A stretch of DNA of 51,925 bases from Trichosphaerium sp. ATCC 40318 (lineage: Eukaryota; Discosea; Flabellinia; Trichosidae): the NCBI GenBank assembly GCA_038496445.1, contig JALMLS010000331.1, positions 1 to 51,925 on the forward strand, written 5' to 3'. The notes beneath the pieces were generated by a model, which saw only the letters and a list, made by a program, of their open reading frames with translations, did no database searches and was not told the origin of the DNA. Positions 23,145-35,335 of the stretch are shown here, one piece after another; position 1 is the stretch's first letter; every line of letters starts with the position of its first letter. A program made the position numbers and the translations under genes.

Positions 23145-24979
23145 CTACAGCTATTTCTGACACTTTTTTGAAATTAGAAAAAGTGACAATAAAGATACAC
23201 TTGTTTATGAATTGTAGGCTACACAATAAACATTCGGTACCCATTACGTACCCCCTTCATTCCAATATGTTTCTATTGTATAAATGTTCTCTTGCAGCTA
23301 ATTTCGAGCCATGCTTAGCGGTAGCGTTCCAACAAGTTCAAAAAAAAAACCTACAAATAACGGTAATATAGTTTCATTATTCTATTGTCGACATGTCTAG
23401 ATAGAATGGTAACATTCAATTGATACTTCAACCAGGACACACAATACCCTTTAGCTGACTGTTGTTAAAAAGAACCAAAAAGGTGATTGAGTCCATGCCG
23501 ACTATTGATTGTGTCGCTGAATAGATTTGAGATACGGCATATTGTTATCATATTATCCGTTCTCAAGTACTATCGCAAGGAAATCTCTATTATATGATAT
23601 ATGAGAGAAGTTCCGGAAGTCGAGTAGTTACGACACATCAATGGTGCCACCCTTACAATATTGCTTATTATGGGCGGCGACCGAGTCAAGAGCATACGAG
23701 GACATTGGAGCACCAACAATGAAGAGATTAAGACACTATGACCTCTTTGTTAAGTCATCCGGTTATAATTAGCGATACTAAAAGAGAGTAGTTGTAAGTA
23801 TGCCGAAACCGATGCTTATGAGGTATGTGCACTGTCTTCAGTGATAATAGAAGACAAAACGCTTTTTGTAGACAGTTTGGCTACGTAAAAAAATATTGTG
23901 GTACAAGGAAGAAGGCTACTAGACGGCCGTCACATGAGTACCGCTTCAAGTGTTTTTGCAGTTCTGAAAAAAAAACACAAAAAAAAGAAAACTAGAGTGG
24001 TTTTTTGACAATGCTTTAGAAAACGACGTAGCACTCTATTTTCTCTTTTCGTGGTTTGATTGTTATTGTATTTAACCAAAAAATGCCAGGTAAATAATAC
24101 ACAACTTTGATTGTAATCAATGAAAATGTCAACACACCAAATTTGTGGGTTATAAGGTCGGTAGTCTTTGAGCACTCTAAATACACTTACCGTAATCTAC
24201 GCGCGTATGCATGTACAGCTACGCTATTTAGGTTTCTGTGGGTTCAGCACAAAAATAGTCACCAAAATCACCTAACATTAATCGCACAATCCCGTTTATG
24301 CCTCTTTGCTATAACAACGCGCATTAAAATCGAAACATAGCATTTGCAACGAGTAAGTTTGTCATACAAAAAAGCTTGCGAGAAGCTCCACCAAAACTAC
24401 TTTTAAAGTGTTACAACTGTACTTTCAGCACGATTTATGCGTAACTAGAGCTACATTACTGTAGTTTTGCAATAACTGCTTCGTTGTTGATTAAAATGAC
24501 GCGTTACACTCCAAACCCTAGACCAAGATGCACAGCATCAATATTAAAGATTTGAGCCTGTACATAGAAACCTGAATTAGCATAGCTGTACATGCATACG
24601 CACGTAGATTACGGTAAGTGTATTTAGAGCTCAAAGATTACCGACCATTCAACACAAAAGATGGTGACGTTCAAAATCCGTAGCAGTCTTTGTTTACCTT
24701 GTCAAGTTCGCAACATTGTATGTCCAAGTTACTGTACATTGCACAATTGTTATGCACTAAATAACATTTGTTTTAACAATACCTAAGCCTCAATAAAAGC
24801 ACAGTACGTAAGTAAATTTATCTTTATTGACATAATCCACATTAAAAAAAAGTGATAGACCATCTCCATCTTCATCCCCATACCCCCCACCAAGCTATAG
24901 CTTGCACCCAGAGGGCCCCATAAACAACCCAACCCAAAATACAACCCAAAAAAAAAACTCATTCGAAAAATACAAGTAT
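23145..24979. other. Long non-coding interval
   Basis: No domain-bearing or spliced coding frame found on either strand over 1.8 kb. The only structure seen is the long inverted repeat at 24156-24646, listed separately. The right end is the 3' flank of the Cdc7-like kinase gene. Confidence 0.45.
24156..24646. repeat. Long inverted repeat (about 85-base arms), fold-back/MITE candidate
   Basis: Arm 24156-24240 and arm 24562-24646 are reverse complements at about 85-90% identity by eye. The best block is CACTTACCGTAATCTACG on the left and CGTAGATTACGGTAAGTG on the right. They are separated by about 320 bases. No transposase frame lies between them, and I could not identify target-site duplications. 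Confidence 0.75.
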
Positions 24980-27925
24980 TTACAAACTGTTTCGTCGTTG
25001 CAATGAAACTTTGATTCTGGCTGATTTTTCCCTTTTTCCAGCCAAACGCCTACTCCGTGCCTTACTCTTAGCAACCCTTGTCACAGTAGAAAAATAGTCC
25101 TTTCCAAAGCTTCCAAGAGACTTACGAATATCTTGACGGAACCTTACCATGTCACTAACGTCCAATCGTAATTCCTCCAAATATTTCTGTAAAGCGCCAT
25201 TTTGTGCGGCGAGTTTAGCACGTCTATCCATTACTTGCTCGATTTTTGTAATAAGACGTTGTTTCTCTGCTTGTGCTTTATCTTTCTTACGTTCTTCACC
25301 AGACAATCTATCAGAACATCCATTCAGCGTCTTGAGACTCTAATGACAGAATAAAAAATTAGACTTTTTTTCTATTTTCAGACAATGAATGTCGTACACG
25401 TTTTTTCCGTTGTTTCTTTTCTCTGCCAGATGCTAAATGGTTCATTGTAAGTATAAAATATTCATTATATCCACGTACAAGTTTCTTCATCATACGAGCC
25501 TTTGAGAGTGTGACTCCTAATTCTTTTTTTTTTCTTAGTTTTCCTTTTTGGTTGCTCAACTAAAAAAGGAAATACTTAAATCAAACCCTCAACTTCATTA
25601 GTATACCTTCTTCTCCGCCTGATTCACTCTTAACAGAATCTATAGATGACGGTGGTGTCTCAATATTATATTTGGTGATAAAAGGGTGCGTCAGTAGCTG
25701 CCTAAAGGGAACAAAAAATTAATTGATTTTTCATAACCAAAATGATTAATTATCATAAGCATGACTTACTCAGCAGAAGGTCGCTTATGTTCAGCTCTCG
25801 TGAACGTAGCGAGAAGAAAGGATTTACATACAGGTGAAACTATAGCAGGTATCGGAGGATGCTTGTCTTGTACCATGTTAAACAAGGCAGTCATCGTACC
25901 AAGATGGTAGTAAGGAGGAGCTCCCGTAGCCAACTCAATAACAGTGCAACCCAACGCCCTATTAAGTTAAAAATTAACGCCAGCATAACTAACAACGACA
26001 ATAGAGTAAAACAAATCAAGCTACAGCCTTTTCCGGTTGAATCATCTAAAACGTACCAAATATCCGATTTGGGACCACCGCCAACCATCTCTATTACCTC
26101 TGGTGCCACTATACGTATACATTAGAACCTAAAAAAAATATCGCGTAGTGCTTACTCCAGAAAGGTGTGCCAACAACCGTGTATTTTTTATTACGTTCAG
26201 TTTTTGCTGTACCAAAATCAGCTAATTTAACTTGTCCATCTTTTGTAATTAGAATATTAGCGCCTACAACCACGTCAGTATACAGAGCGTTTAAAACAAA
26301 TCAAGTAATAATATTCGTAAAATTGGCTACGCGGAAGTTTAAAAAAACGACATAGTGTTCACAACGCGAAAAGCGTTAGTTGGCGTTAGAGTAGAAAGAA
26401 AACGCTAATTATAGGAATGTGCAAACCCAAAAAAAAATGTGGAGTACCTTTAATGTCGCGATGTACGACGTTTTCGCTGTGCAAGTAAGCAAGCCCTTGC
26501 AATACTTGTTTTGTATATACAGATATAAGGCGCTCTGACAGTTTGCCCATTTTCTTAAGTACTTTAAACAAGGATCCTCCCTCTGCGTACCTTAAACGCT
26601 CAAATAAGCAAAAATGGGTTGGAGAGATTATATTTCAAAGATAGAAAACGATAAAAAACTGTTTTGAGCTAAATTACTGTTATAACAGTACGTACTCTAA
26701 TATAAAATACATAGCCTTGTTGGTTTGCTTGAAACCAACTATTTTTACAATATTTGGATGGTCTAAACGCCGTAGTAACTCCGCTTCGTTCTATTCTTGT
26801 TAGAAAAAAAAAACCTAGGGTCATAATACAATTTTAAAGCCAGAAAATAGACCAACAAAGGCATATTCATAGCCGAAAAACAAAGGGAGAAAATACGAAA
26901 AAAAAAACGTACCATGACACCTTGAAGTTTACTTGGCTCAATTAAACCTTTCTCTATTTGTTTTATAGCTACTAGTCTACCAGTTTGGTTGTCGATAGCT
27001 TTACAAACTACAGCAAAACCACCTTTGCCTATAACTTCGCCAATAACCTATTACAATTAGCACACAAGCTATACAGTAACAATAGCGATTAAATACGTGA
27101 TTAATCGAGTAATTCAATCTTTTTTTGGCAAAGAGCAATTGCAAAAAAAGCGAAAAAAAATCATTTTCAAAAAACCGTACATAAGTATCGAACATGGTCT
27201 GCCCTGCTTTGTCTGCTATTGATATAGCATATGTACTACCACCAGGTGGACCACCAGGTGATGCACTACGCCTATAACGAGCTACAAGCGTAGTTAGTAA
27301 CCAGAATAGAATTTCTTGTGAATTCCGATAAAACAAAAAACAAGTCTGTACAGACGGAGTTACCTTTCGTTCGTTTATGAGCTGGTGATGCACCTATTAA
27401 CGTGCCATGCTACAGTACAATTAAGCTACATTGTGACACTTGGCGTACGACATTCGGATCTGATGTTGACGTCTTAAAGCGCTCGTGGCTGCGTGGTGCA
27501 GCTTCAGGCGTAGGTGCAACCTTGATTTTATCTGTGTTTGCCCTTCGGTGCGGACTTCGGGGTCCTTTTTCAGCCATTTTGTTCTTTTGCTCCTGAAGTA
27601 CCTCCAGGCTCTTAATAAGAGAGGCTTTAGTGGACGCTGATTCGCGCTTTGGCAAAGATTTAATATAAGTCACAACTATCTCGCTTTTGCCAGAAATCAT
27701 CATTTCTGTGAGCTGTCTAGTAGTAAGACGCTGGCCTAAGGATAGCTTAAGCAAATATCACAAAACACTTGTTTGGTGCTATAATTATTTGCACAGTACT
27801 ACGTGCTTCGCATACAAATCACACGAGTAAAATGTACCTCGACTGGCCATATTTTTGACCTGTGTGAGCTGATCTGTCCGTTTGTTGCTTCCACCACCCT
27901 TTTTGGGTGTATGACGCTCTGTCAT
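24980..27925 (-). CDS. Cdc7/MAP3K-epsilon-like Ser/Thr kinase
   Basis: Starts at ATG 27925-27923 ([12 protein letters not shown]). About 150 residues of basic linker follow, then a STE-type kinase domain over many short exons. Its motifs are [67 protein letters not shown], then [16 protein letters not shown] and KRPSAEQLL. HRDIKGAN is the Ser/Thr-type loop. This subfamily includes fission yeast Cdc7/Sid1, SepH and plant MAP3K-epsilon, which act in septation and cytokinesis signalling. After the kinase come two basic segments and a coiled coil with a Lys/Arg-rich end (last exon 24980-25306, ending QRRNSL). The gene is divergent from the BTB-LRR gene, 295 bases between start codons. No GTPase-binding or ARM repeat region is evident, so it is shorter than classical Cdc7. 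Confidence 0.86.
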
Positions 27926-28220
27926 TGCGTGCAGTAATTATAACAATTACTACACGTCAAGAACAAAGTACTGGAGCTACAAGTTTACCAAAATGTTATA
28001 TCTTCCACCAGGGTCACTATACGGTGTCCGTTTACGACATTAAATCACTCCACCGCAATTATTACTCTAAGTCGCGAAAGTTTGATTAAGTGCTAAATCG
28101 ACGGTTTAAAAACGGACAAACTCAATCTCAAGTGGAACTCGCCACTGACAACTCTTATTTTTAAATAAGTAAGCGAATCTACGTAGTTTACAAACCTTCA
28201 TTAACCGTTAAAAAGTTTGA

Positions 28221-31188
28221 ATGGCGTCACCTGAGACTCGAAGCTTCCTTCAGCGCGCTCGCGCCGATATCAAACGATCTCGCGATGAAATAACAAACTC
28301 TGGGCAAACATGGGATCCTGTTCCCATCAACATATTCCAGTCACCCACTAAACCTCGTAAAACAACACCAAGACGCTCTGCTAGCCTTAGGAAGCTAGAA
28401 GAGACACCAAAATATGTTAAAATAGTCTGCGCCGGAGATTTCGAATTTATAGTACCGACAGCTATTGCAAAACATAGTGGGTTCGTTTTTTTAGTATTTT
28501 GAACAGTTTTACATTAAAAAAAAGTGTAAACCTGAATTCGCCGACTAATTTGCCTAGATTTTTAAAACAGATGCTTAAAGGGACTCATACGTACTTGGAG
28601 AATGTTACTAATACTATTAGACTACCTACGATTACAGCTGTAAGTAGAAATTTCTCTATTATTGTAAAACACATAAAGCCGTTAAAAAAAAAAGTCATCA
28701 AAACTGACCGCTTTCGTGTAGGATATTCTTGAAGATGTTATTAGCTATTGTTTTCAAGACTTTGTTATTAATGATGGTGTAAGAAAGTCTCACGTTCGTC
28801 GTGCCCTCTTTACTGATGGTAACGATACTCCTTCTCCTAAAGCAAGAGGTTCTGAAGCGAGAAGAAGTCCTGGTGTTAATGTTAGTAAATCTAAGTACGT
28901 TTTTGGCTGTTTTTTTGAGTATCACGTGCTCTGATAGCGTTGATTTTTTTATGTTTGGTTTGGTGTACAGTTGTTTATTTTATTAGGTCGAGGCTAGTGG
29001 CTGCTGTCGCTATTAAACCTGAGAAAGTAATGGATTTAATCGTTGCCACGCATTTTTTGGACATTCCGGATTTACTCGATATTGCCTGCAAGATGGTTGC
29101 TGATAACATTGAAGGTACATACTCTTACGCGATTTGTGTTGTTGAAATGATTTTCTTGCTGCTCTGTGCCGACCTTGTCGTACAAAGGCCTCTTTTTTTT
29201 GTATTTTCTTATTTTGCTTCTTATCGCTATTTGCAGGTGTTGAATCGCTTAAAGGACTACCTGCTGATGTTCTAGAGATAATTTACGAGCATTTAACACC
29301 AGAGAATTTAGTAAAAGTTGAGGAGAAAGCAGATTCTGATGTAAGCTTTGACTCTATATGGCATAAATTATTAGTTAAGCGTGATTGGATTGACTGCCAA
29401 GCTGCTTATGCCTACTCTTGGGAAGCGCGCATTCGCGTTGCCGAATCACAATATGAACGCCAAGATGATGGATGCAGTACGTGTACAGAGAACCTACGTA
29501 GTGCTTAATGCGGTATAGTTTTCACTATCATAAAGAATCCGAAGAGAAAGTTTTTAGAGCGTGTGTTTCAATCAAAGATAGATGCTGCTGGTTTTGGTCC
29601 AGCTGCAGCTTCAAAAGTATTCTTTTATCACGATTTGTACGGACCACATGTTGGTTCAGTGCGTATCCCGTCAACTATGGCCGATCTACGACGTTTTAAT
29701 CTGATAAAGTTTATAAAAAAGTACGCTTGATTTTTCTTCTTTTTTTCGCGGTTTAATGTTTAACCCTTAATGCTTTAGACTTGTATCTCTTCGCCGACTT
29801 GAAATTGATACTTTTAATCTAACACGGAGTGATATGATGGATATTGTTGGGTTACTGAAGAGCGGCGCTTTACCTCATTTAAAAAAATTAAAATTCCTGA
29901 GATGTGGCTTAACAGATGATTCAGTACAACCTCTCATTGACTACCTGAGTGATGTTCCCATTGCGCGTGACTCAAATGGATGCAATGGAATAACTGTGCT
30001 GGATTTGAGCGGTAATAAATTGAGTATTGCCGTCCTTGGGTACGACTACTATAGTGTTGAACTTGCTAATTTTTTTTCTAACAAAGGCGATTGGCATGGG
30101 CTGTTAAACAAAATAGAACACTAACGCACCTTGGATTAAGTGACTGTAATATAAATTCACCTAGAACTTCGCCTTGGAGTAAAAAAAACACATGTAAGTA
30201 AAACCTATTTCAAAAAGGTATCTTGCTGACATTTATTAATAAAGCAACACAACAAAGACCTCTTTGCGATTTCTTGGCTGCACTTGGGAAAAATAAAACA
30301 ATAAGACTCTTGGACTTATCATATAACTCTATTAACTTCAAATCGTTACCAGATTGGTTATGGGAGGCATTTGGAGAGAACAATGGTACATTCCTTTCTC
30401 AAAACTCGAAAGCGAAACATTCTTATTTTTTTATTCTAATTTTAGCTCTGACGCACATTATTCTTACTGAGAACGCTTTGGTACAAGATGAACATTCTTC
30501 AAAGGCTTTAGAACAGTTCTTCCTTCATTTACCTAAATATACATTGTACCTTGATTTTGCCATGTGCAGGCTGGACCCAGGTATGACGCGGTTCTGTTTT
30601 TTAATAGCAAAGTTTTTGTCTAATTTTTTTTTGTAGAGCACATGCAGCACCTTGCACTTGGTCTACGCCAGTTGAAGCATATCAAGCATGTTGATTTAGC
30701 GTCCAATCTTTTAGGCGTTGAAGCTTCTAATCACTTGAGCGCTTTGCTTCGCATGAATACTCCTTTAAAGAGGTACTAACTAAAAATCAGGAGTTTGGCT
30801 TGATTTTCTTCTGGTTTTTTTTCTCGTTTTCAGACAACAACTTTCTTACATTTGCTTTTTTAGCTTGAACTTGAGTTACAATAACTTATACGATACTGGC
30901 GTACGCGATTTGAGCCGTGCTCTCGTTCAAAATAATGTTCTTGAATACTTGGATCTCTCACGAAACGATTTATCTCTAAGCGCTATAGAGCTTGCTCGTG
31001 CTCTCGCTTCTAATTGGGAGAAGATTGGCCTCAGGTAAAAAACACGAGAAATCAGATTTTTTAGAAGTTATAACGGTTATATTAGGCGTCTAAGGATCAG
31101 TAATAATAGATACTTGACTTCTGATCAAGTAGACACAATGACAAATATTCTTAAAGGAAAGAACGTATTCCTTGTTGCGTATGATTGA
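28221..31188 (+). CDS. BTB / F-box-like / leucine-rich-repeat protein
   Basis: Early exons are 28221-28480, 28558-28639, 28722-28894, 28987-29114, 29237-29476, 29519-29720 and 29779-30039; phases match through these. After a Ser/Arg-rich start, residues from about 65 form a BTB/POZ domain (VKIVCAGDFEFIVP, SGFLKQMLKG, TIRLPTITA, DILEDVISYCFQDFV, then DLIVATHFLDIPDLLDIAC). An acidic/basic insertion interrupts it near residue 145. An F-box-like helix follows (LPADVLEIIYEHLTPENL, then IWHKLLVKRDW). The rest is a ribonuclease-inhibitor-type LRR array (VLDLSGNKLS, LTHLGLSDCNI, IRLLDLSYNSI, VDLASNLL, LNLSYNNL, LEYLDLSRNDLS), ending at TGA 31186-31188. BTB links to Cul3 and F-box to Cul1 ligases, so a substrate adaptor role for ubiquitin ligase is inferred. 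Boundaries of the exons near 30087-30245 are uncertain; the frame needs a donor at about 30179. Confidence 0.82.
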
Positions 31189-32152
31189 TACAAAGACTAG
31201 TTTGTTGGATTGTAGTTTAGTGTAATATAGTAGTAAAAAAAAAAATTTCTTGAAACCTTGTTTAGCACGCAACGGCTAATACTGCACACGGCTTAGTTGT
31301 TGATAGCTTTCGCTACGCTTCTTTGGACAAAAGTTAATTGTCCGCAAGCGGAAATGTGGCGATAGTCGGCTTAATCACTAATAAGCAAGGCTGTATCTAC
31401 GACTATTATACTTGACGCCTCGTTTCTAAGTAAATGAGGAATAATTAAAGCTAATTTCGGTTGGCAAACGTGATCTGAAACGTGATTTACCTAGATCAGT
31501 GTTGCGGCACGGAAAAATTTATTTATTGCCCTTCAGCGCATGTATGGGCGTAGTAGGTTATCGCAGAAGGAGAATAGCGCGATTTTATCACAACGCTCTG
31601 ATTATCTGCCAAACGAGCGCATTTTTCAAGGTAAGATGTAAGGAAGTTGTCTATGATTGAATAGTCGTTGCTAGAGAATCTAGCTTCGAAAACAAGAGAT
31701 CTTGTAGTTTCCTAAAATACATCACTTTCTTTGTGTTTGGAATAGTCATGTATATGCACTGTGTACCATTATAGGACTTGTCGGTTCGTTTAAAGTGCAA
31801 TTGCATTTTTTTTTTGCAACTATTTTTTTGCTTTCGCAAAGTTCATCTGTATGACCTTAGCAACGCTCTAGCGTGCTTTTAGGAAAAATGGATTATGTGC
31901 ATTATCCTTGGATACCATTTTTATTTTGTGGTTATGAAATACGTGCATAAAAGGGAGTTGCAATTACTCAAATATCGATTGGGTATTGGAGCTTATTGGC
32001 TTATTCGTGTTGCTGGTGCTATTAGGGTTTATTGGCTGTATATGTGGTTGCATTGATTTGTACGATTGGCGGGTAAGTTTTTTTGAAACGTACGAACAGT
32101 AATGATGATGCCAGGGCATTGTAAAACCCTCTTGTCTTTTTTTATCTGAATT
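31189..32152. other. Intergenic interval with one membrane-helix-like segment
   Basis: Mostly stop-dense. At about 31965-32072 (+) one frame encodes a very hydrophobic helix (LELIGLFVLLVLLGFIGCIC) ending at a GTAAG donor. It could be an exon of a small membrane protein, but I could not connect it to a start or to following exons. Confidence 0.25.
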
Positions 32153-32424
32153 TCAAGTCTTTTTTTTAGTTTTTCTACCATCTACGGAGTCAGTGTTTTC
32201 GTACGTTGTAAAGCGTACTTTAAATTCCCCATCTTCTTGGCTTTTCGCTACAGCATTATCACCCACTTGATAGGAAAGAACTGACCGGAAAAGGAAAGTT
32301 CGATACTGCAAAGACGCACGTGTTTCCAAAAAAAACAAAATAAGAGAAAACGTAATAACAATAAAACTATAGTACTGTATTTATAATAATGATCTAGAAC
32401 AATGTTGTTTATGTCACTAATCAT
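32153..32424 (-). CDS. Possible small spliced gene, Tudor-like segment
   Basis: ATG 32424-32422 opens 16 codons (MISDINNIVLDHYYKY). A GTACTA donor then joins in phase to an acceptor before LSYQVGDNAVAKSQEDGEF, and the frame ends with a Lys-rich tail at TGA 32153-32155. The pattern VGDxxxAKxxEDGEFxVxF resembles the start of a Tudor-type barrel, but one motif in about 58 residues is weak evidence. It is as likely to be a fragment of a larger gene. Confidence 0.3.
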
Positions 32425-32547
32425 TGATGTATACAAAGCAGGTATTATTTACAATTTTTTTTTGTTTTTGAATAAAAAGTCACTCAATTGGCCCTTGTTT
32501 GTCTGCACTCGTATTTGACAGACGCTTTATGAAACGGCGTACTTCCT

Positions 32548-33340
32548 TTAGTAGAAACTCGTTTGAGTTCTGTCGTTCCTCATTTCAGAATCGTCAATCT
32601 CACTTTTCGTGTTTTGTTCATCAAAATTTTCGCGAAAGAATTTTAAGCTTTCTAAGCCTGTTTCTTCTTTTTTAGCAGGTGCAAGGCTGAATACATTATC
32701 CCAACCACGACGAGCAACATCTGTGTACTAAAAATATAGAAATCAGAAAAGGGAGTAAAGAGTAACCCTGAAAACGAAAACATTGTTTTTTTTTTTCGGA
32801 ATTTTCGGGAAAGCTAAAAAATTTCTTTGATTGGTTTCTGTAATGAAGAAAACCCGCTTGAAAATTACGTGATATCAATCATGCGCGTGCGATGGCGTAA
32901 AGTCAGAAAAAAAATAAAAAAGGCCTAGTTGTTTGCCCGTTGTCCGGATACGTACCACGCCTGTGGCGACAAGTGCTACAGCGCCAAGGAATTGTATGCG
33001 AGGACGCCAGCTCAATACGTAGTTACTTCTAGCTTCGTTATGGCCAATTGAGGCTATCATACCCCATAAAATAGTGCCAGCTAACGCAGGTACAACTAGG
33101 ATGAATTTAGTTTTATATTGCGCCATTTCTTGCGTACGGATAAACCCAATGGTCGTTGTTTGAAATACCTTGTTGAATGCTTTTTGTAGACGGGTTTCAC
33201 TTGTTTTTTCATGCCTGATTGTGTTAGTGACATTCTTATCGCTTATTACGTTACCTATCTTGCTCCCAGTTCATCCTACGAAAAGCCATGCGCTCTTCCT
33301 CTGAAAAACCATCACTTCCTTCTGTATTACCGTTTTGCAT
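32548..33340 (-). CDS. HIG1/RCF1-like small mitochondrial membrane protein
   Basis: Three exons: 33255-33340, 32956-33214, 32548-32727. They total 525 bases, 174 residues, in one frame. Intron 1 has a CTAAC branch-like site just before its acceptor. The N-terminus is acidic (SEEERMAFRRMNWEQDR). Two membrane helices follow (FILVVPALAGTILWGMIAS and IQFLGAVALVATGVY), joined by a loop with N(x)VLSWRPRIQ. The R-x-R-x-Q start of the second helix is the core of the HIG1 domain, found in Rcf1/HIGD proteins that support respiratory supercomplexes and cytochrome oxidase in the mitochondrial inner membrane. The C-terminal tail is charged. The family call rests on helix spacing and the loop motif only. 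Most obvious competing explanation: another two-helix mitochondrial assembly factor. Confidence 0.6.
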
Positions 33341-35335
33341 GATTTCTGTATCCTTGTAGTGCGTTGTAGGCAGTATTTATAAGATTATGACGAGTTTAAG
33401 CAGTGTAATCATTCATTTTAAGCGAAAGCTTTCTTACACGCCTCCCAATAATAAAATCATTAATTAGGCAATTCTTCCGCGGATAGCCAGTGGTAATCCA
33501 CTACATGAGCACCCTATTTTTGTAATGTGGCGGATAACATGTTATGACACGCGCTTCGAAAGTCACGAATTCGTTATACGAGGTGTAATACAGTTGGTGA
33601 TCAGTAGTCAGACGAACCAGATGTCGTATTTATGGTGTAGTTCAGAAAATGATGAGTTCAACTTAGCTATTTACAAAAAGTTTGCACCTCTTATAAAGGT
33701 ACAGTAAACATCCGAATACTTTCGTATTAACATCTTGTATCAAACTCAGCGAATTATGTTATCAGTGTACATGATTGTCGCGGTACAAGCGTGAATTACG
33801 TTTTTTTGATGCAGTTGCTCTTGTTCTGTAGCAAGTGCTCCTGTGTCACAGGGCCGTTGTACCTGCCTTCAATATACCCTTGCGCGGAATTCCTGTAGGT
33901 ATGAGCGTTTAACTTTGTAACGGCGGACTACAAATGACTGATTGTTAAGTTTTTACTAAACAAAGGGACAAAATGTTCCCCACTTAAGTCAACGCTCAAA
34001 CTTTTTAACGGACTATTTAGCGACGTAAAGTATTCATGTATTGGGGTGCGTCGCCCGAAATTAGACGAAACAATAGAAATGATTGGGTGTTTGCCCCAAA
34101 ACGTGTTCTTTTTCTGTGTACAAACAAGTAATTTAAAATACTGCTATCGTGTTTCACAGGCACCTGTACTTCTAACTTTAAAGGTTTTTTTCATCTTTAT
34201 TTTCAGTTTTTAAGCCAAAAATCTTTTTCAGCCTGTCATTAAATTTCCTCGTACGCGTTAAAAGCCCCAACTTAGTATGATTTAAACGACATTCGTGTGC
34301 ACATTTTTATAAAGTAAGAGCAACGGAGGTTAGACTTGGGTCGAGAATGAAGGTTAAATAATAAAAAACTACAAAGTATCGTAAAAAAAACCGTCCCTAC
34401 TTCAGGAGTTTGCTTGCCGGTTTTTGCAGCGTTAAAATTATTGAGGCGATAAAAACGAAAAACCAGCATCTCGTACTCTGTTATGAGTTTTTCTTGCGCA
34501 ACCGACGGACACCTTTAAGTCAAGGTTAGCCACAAGCCTAGCACTTGCCGGAGCAGAGAATCATCTCGACTGAAAAACGTACGTAACCAAATCTGCCACC
34601 TACTATCCTGGATAGCTTTATAAATTGCTCCAACGTTGTTTTATGCTGCTTTCAACAGTAATAAGGCAATTGTTTGCGTGTTGTGTTGAGTTATGCTTAA
34701 AAACCGCGTTTCACATTTGAGGGTAGGGCTGTAATGCTCAACTACGGTTAGTTGCACCCTTACTAACCCCCACCTGTAGGCATTGGAATTAGATCAAAGC
34801 TTAAACCAACCACGAACGTGCAAGTACTAGTAAGCACCTTTGAACCGAAATATCGTCGTTTAGAAAAAAATTATGTACATCACTTCTTGTGTTGCCCCAT
34901 ATTTTACGCATCGTCGAGATATATCTCTTAGTTGCTCTACGAGGCCATCGCAAACGTTTTTTGACTATTTCTGCTTCTTCGTTTAGAACACGAAAGTAAT
35001 ACTTCCTATTAGGTACAATTACAGAGTAATAGAAGCACCTCTAAAGCATAGTAACCCAAGCACTAAAGTAAGCAATCATACTACTAAACATGAGACTCTG
35101 AAAAAACAAATCACTTTTTATTGCTTTTTCCCGAATTTATCACCAAACGATTACTTGTTTTTGTTATTTTTCTTCGCGACTTTCTCCAAGAAATTCATTT
35201 GTGAAGTTTGCTTATTGTTCACCTGAAGCACACCTTTTTTTTTGCAAAAAATCCGAACGGAAGTAAAAGATTCAAAGATTGTCTAATTGAAAAAGTCTAG
35301 AGTAAGAAGGATTATTTTCCAAAAACAAAAAAAAA
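33341..35335. other. Long interval with one coding-like exon
   Basis: At 33525-33698 (+), ATG opens 58 codons (MWRITCYDTRFESHEFVIRG, then SYLWCSSENDEFNLAIYKKF) ending exactly at a GTACAG donor, as real exons here do. The pattern faintly recalls proteasome-assembly chaperone 4, but I could not find convincing further exons. The remaining 1.6 kb shows no coding signal on either strand. Confidence 0.3.

Noticed and set aside
32153-32270. Plus-strand continuation of the membrane-helix segment at 32.0 kb
   Set aside because: The frame is open only because it mirrors the minus-strand Tudor-like coding segment; no membrane-protein character remains.
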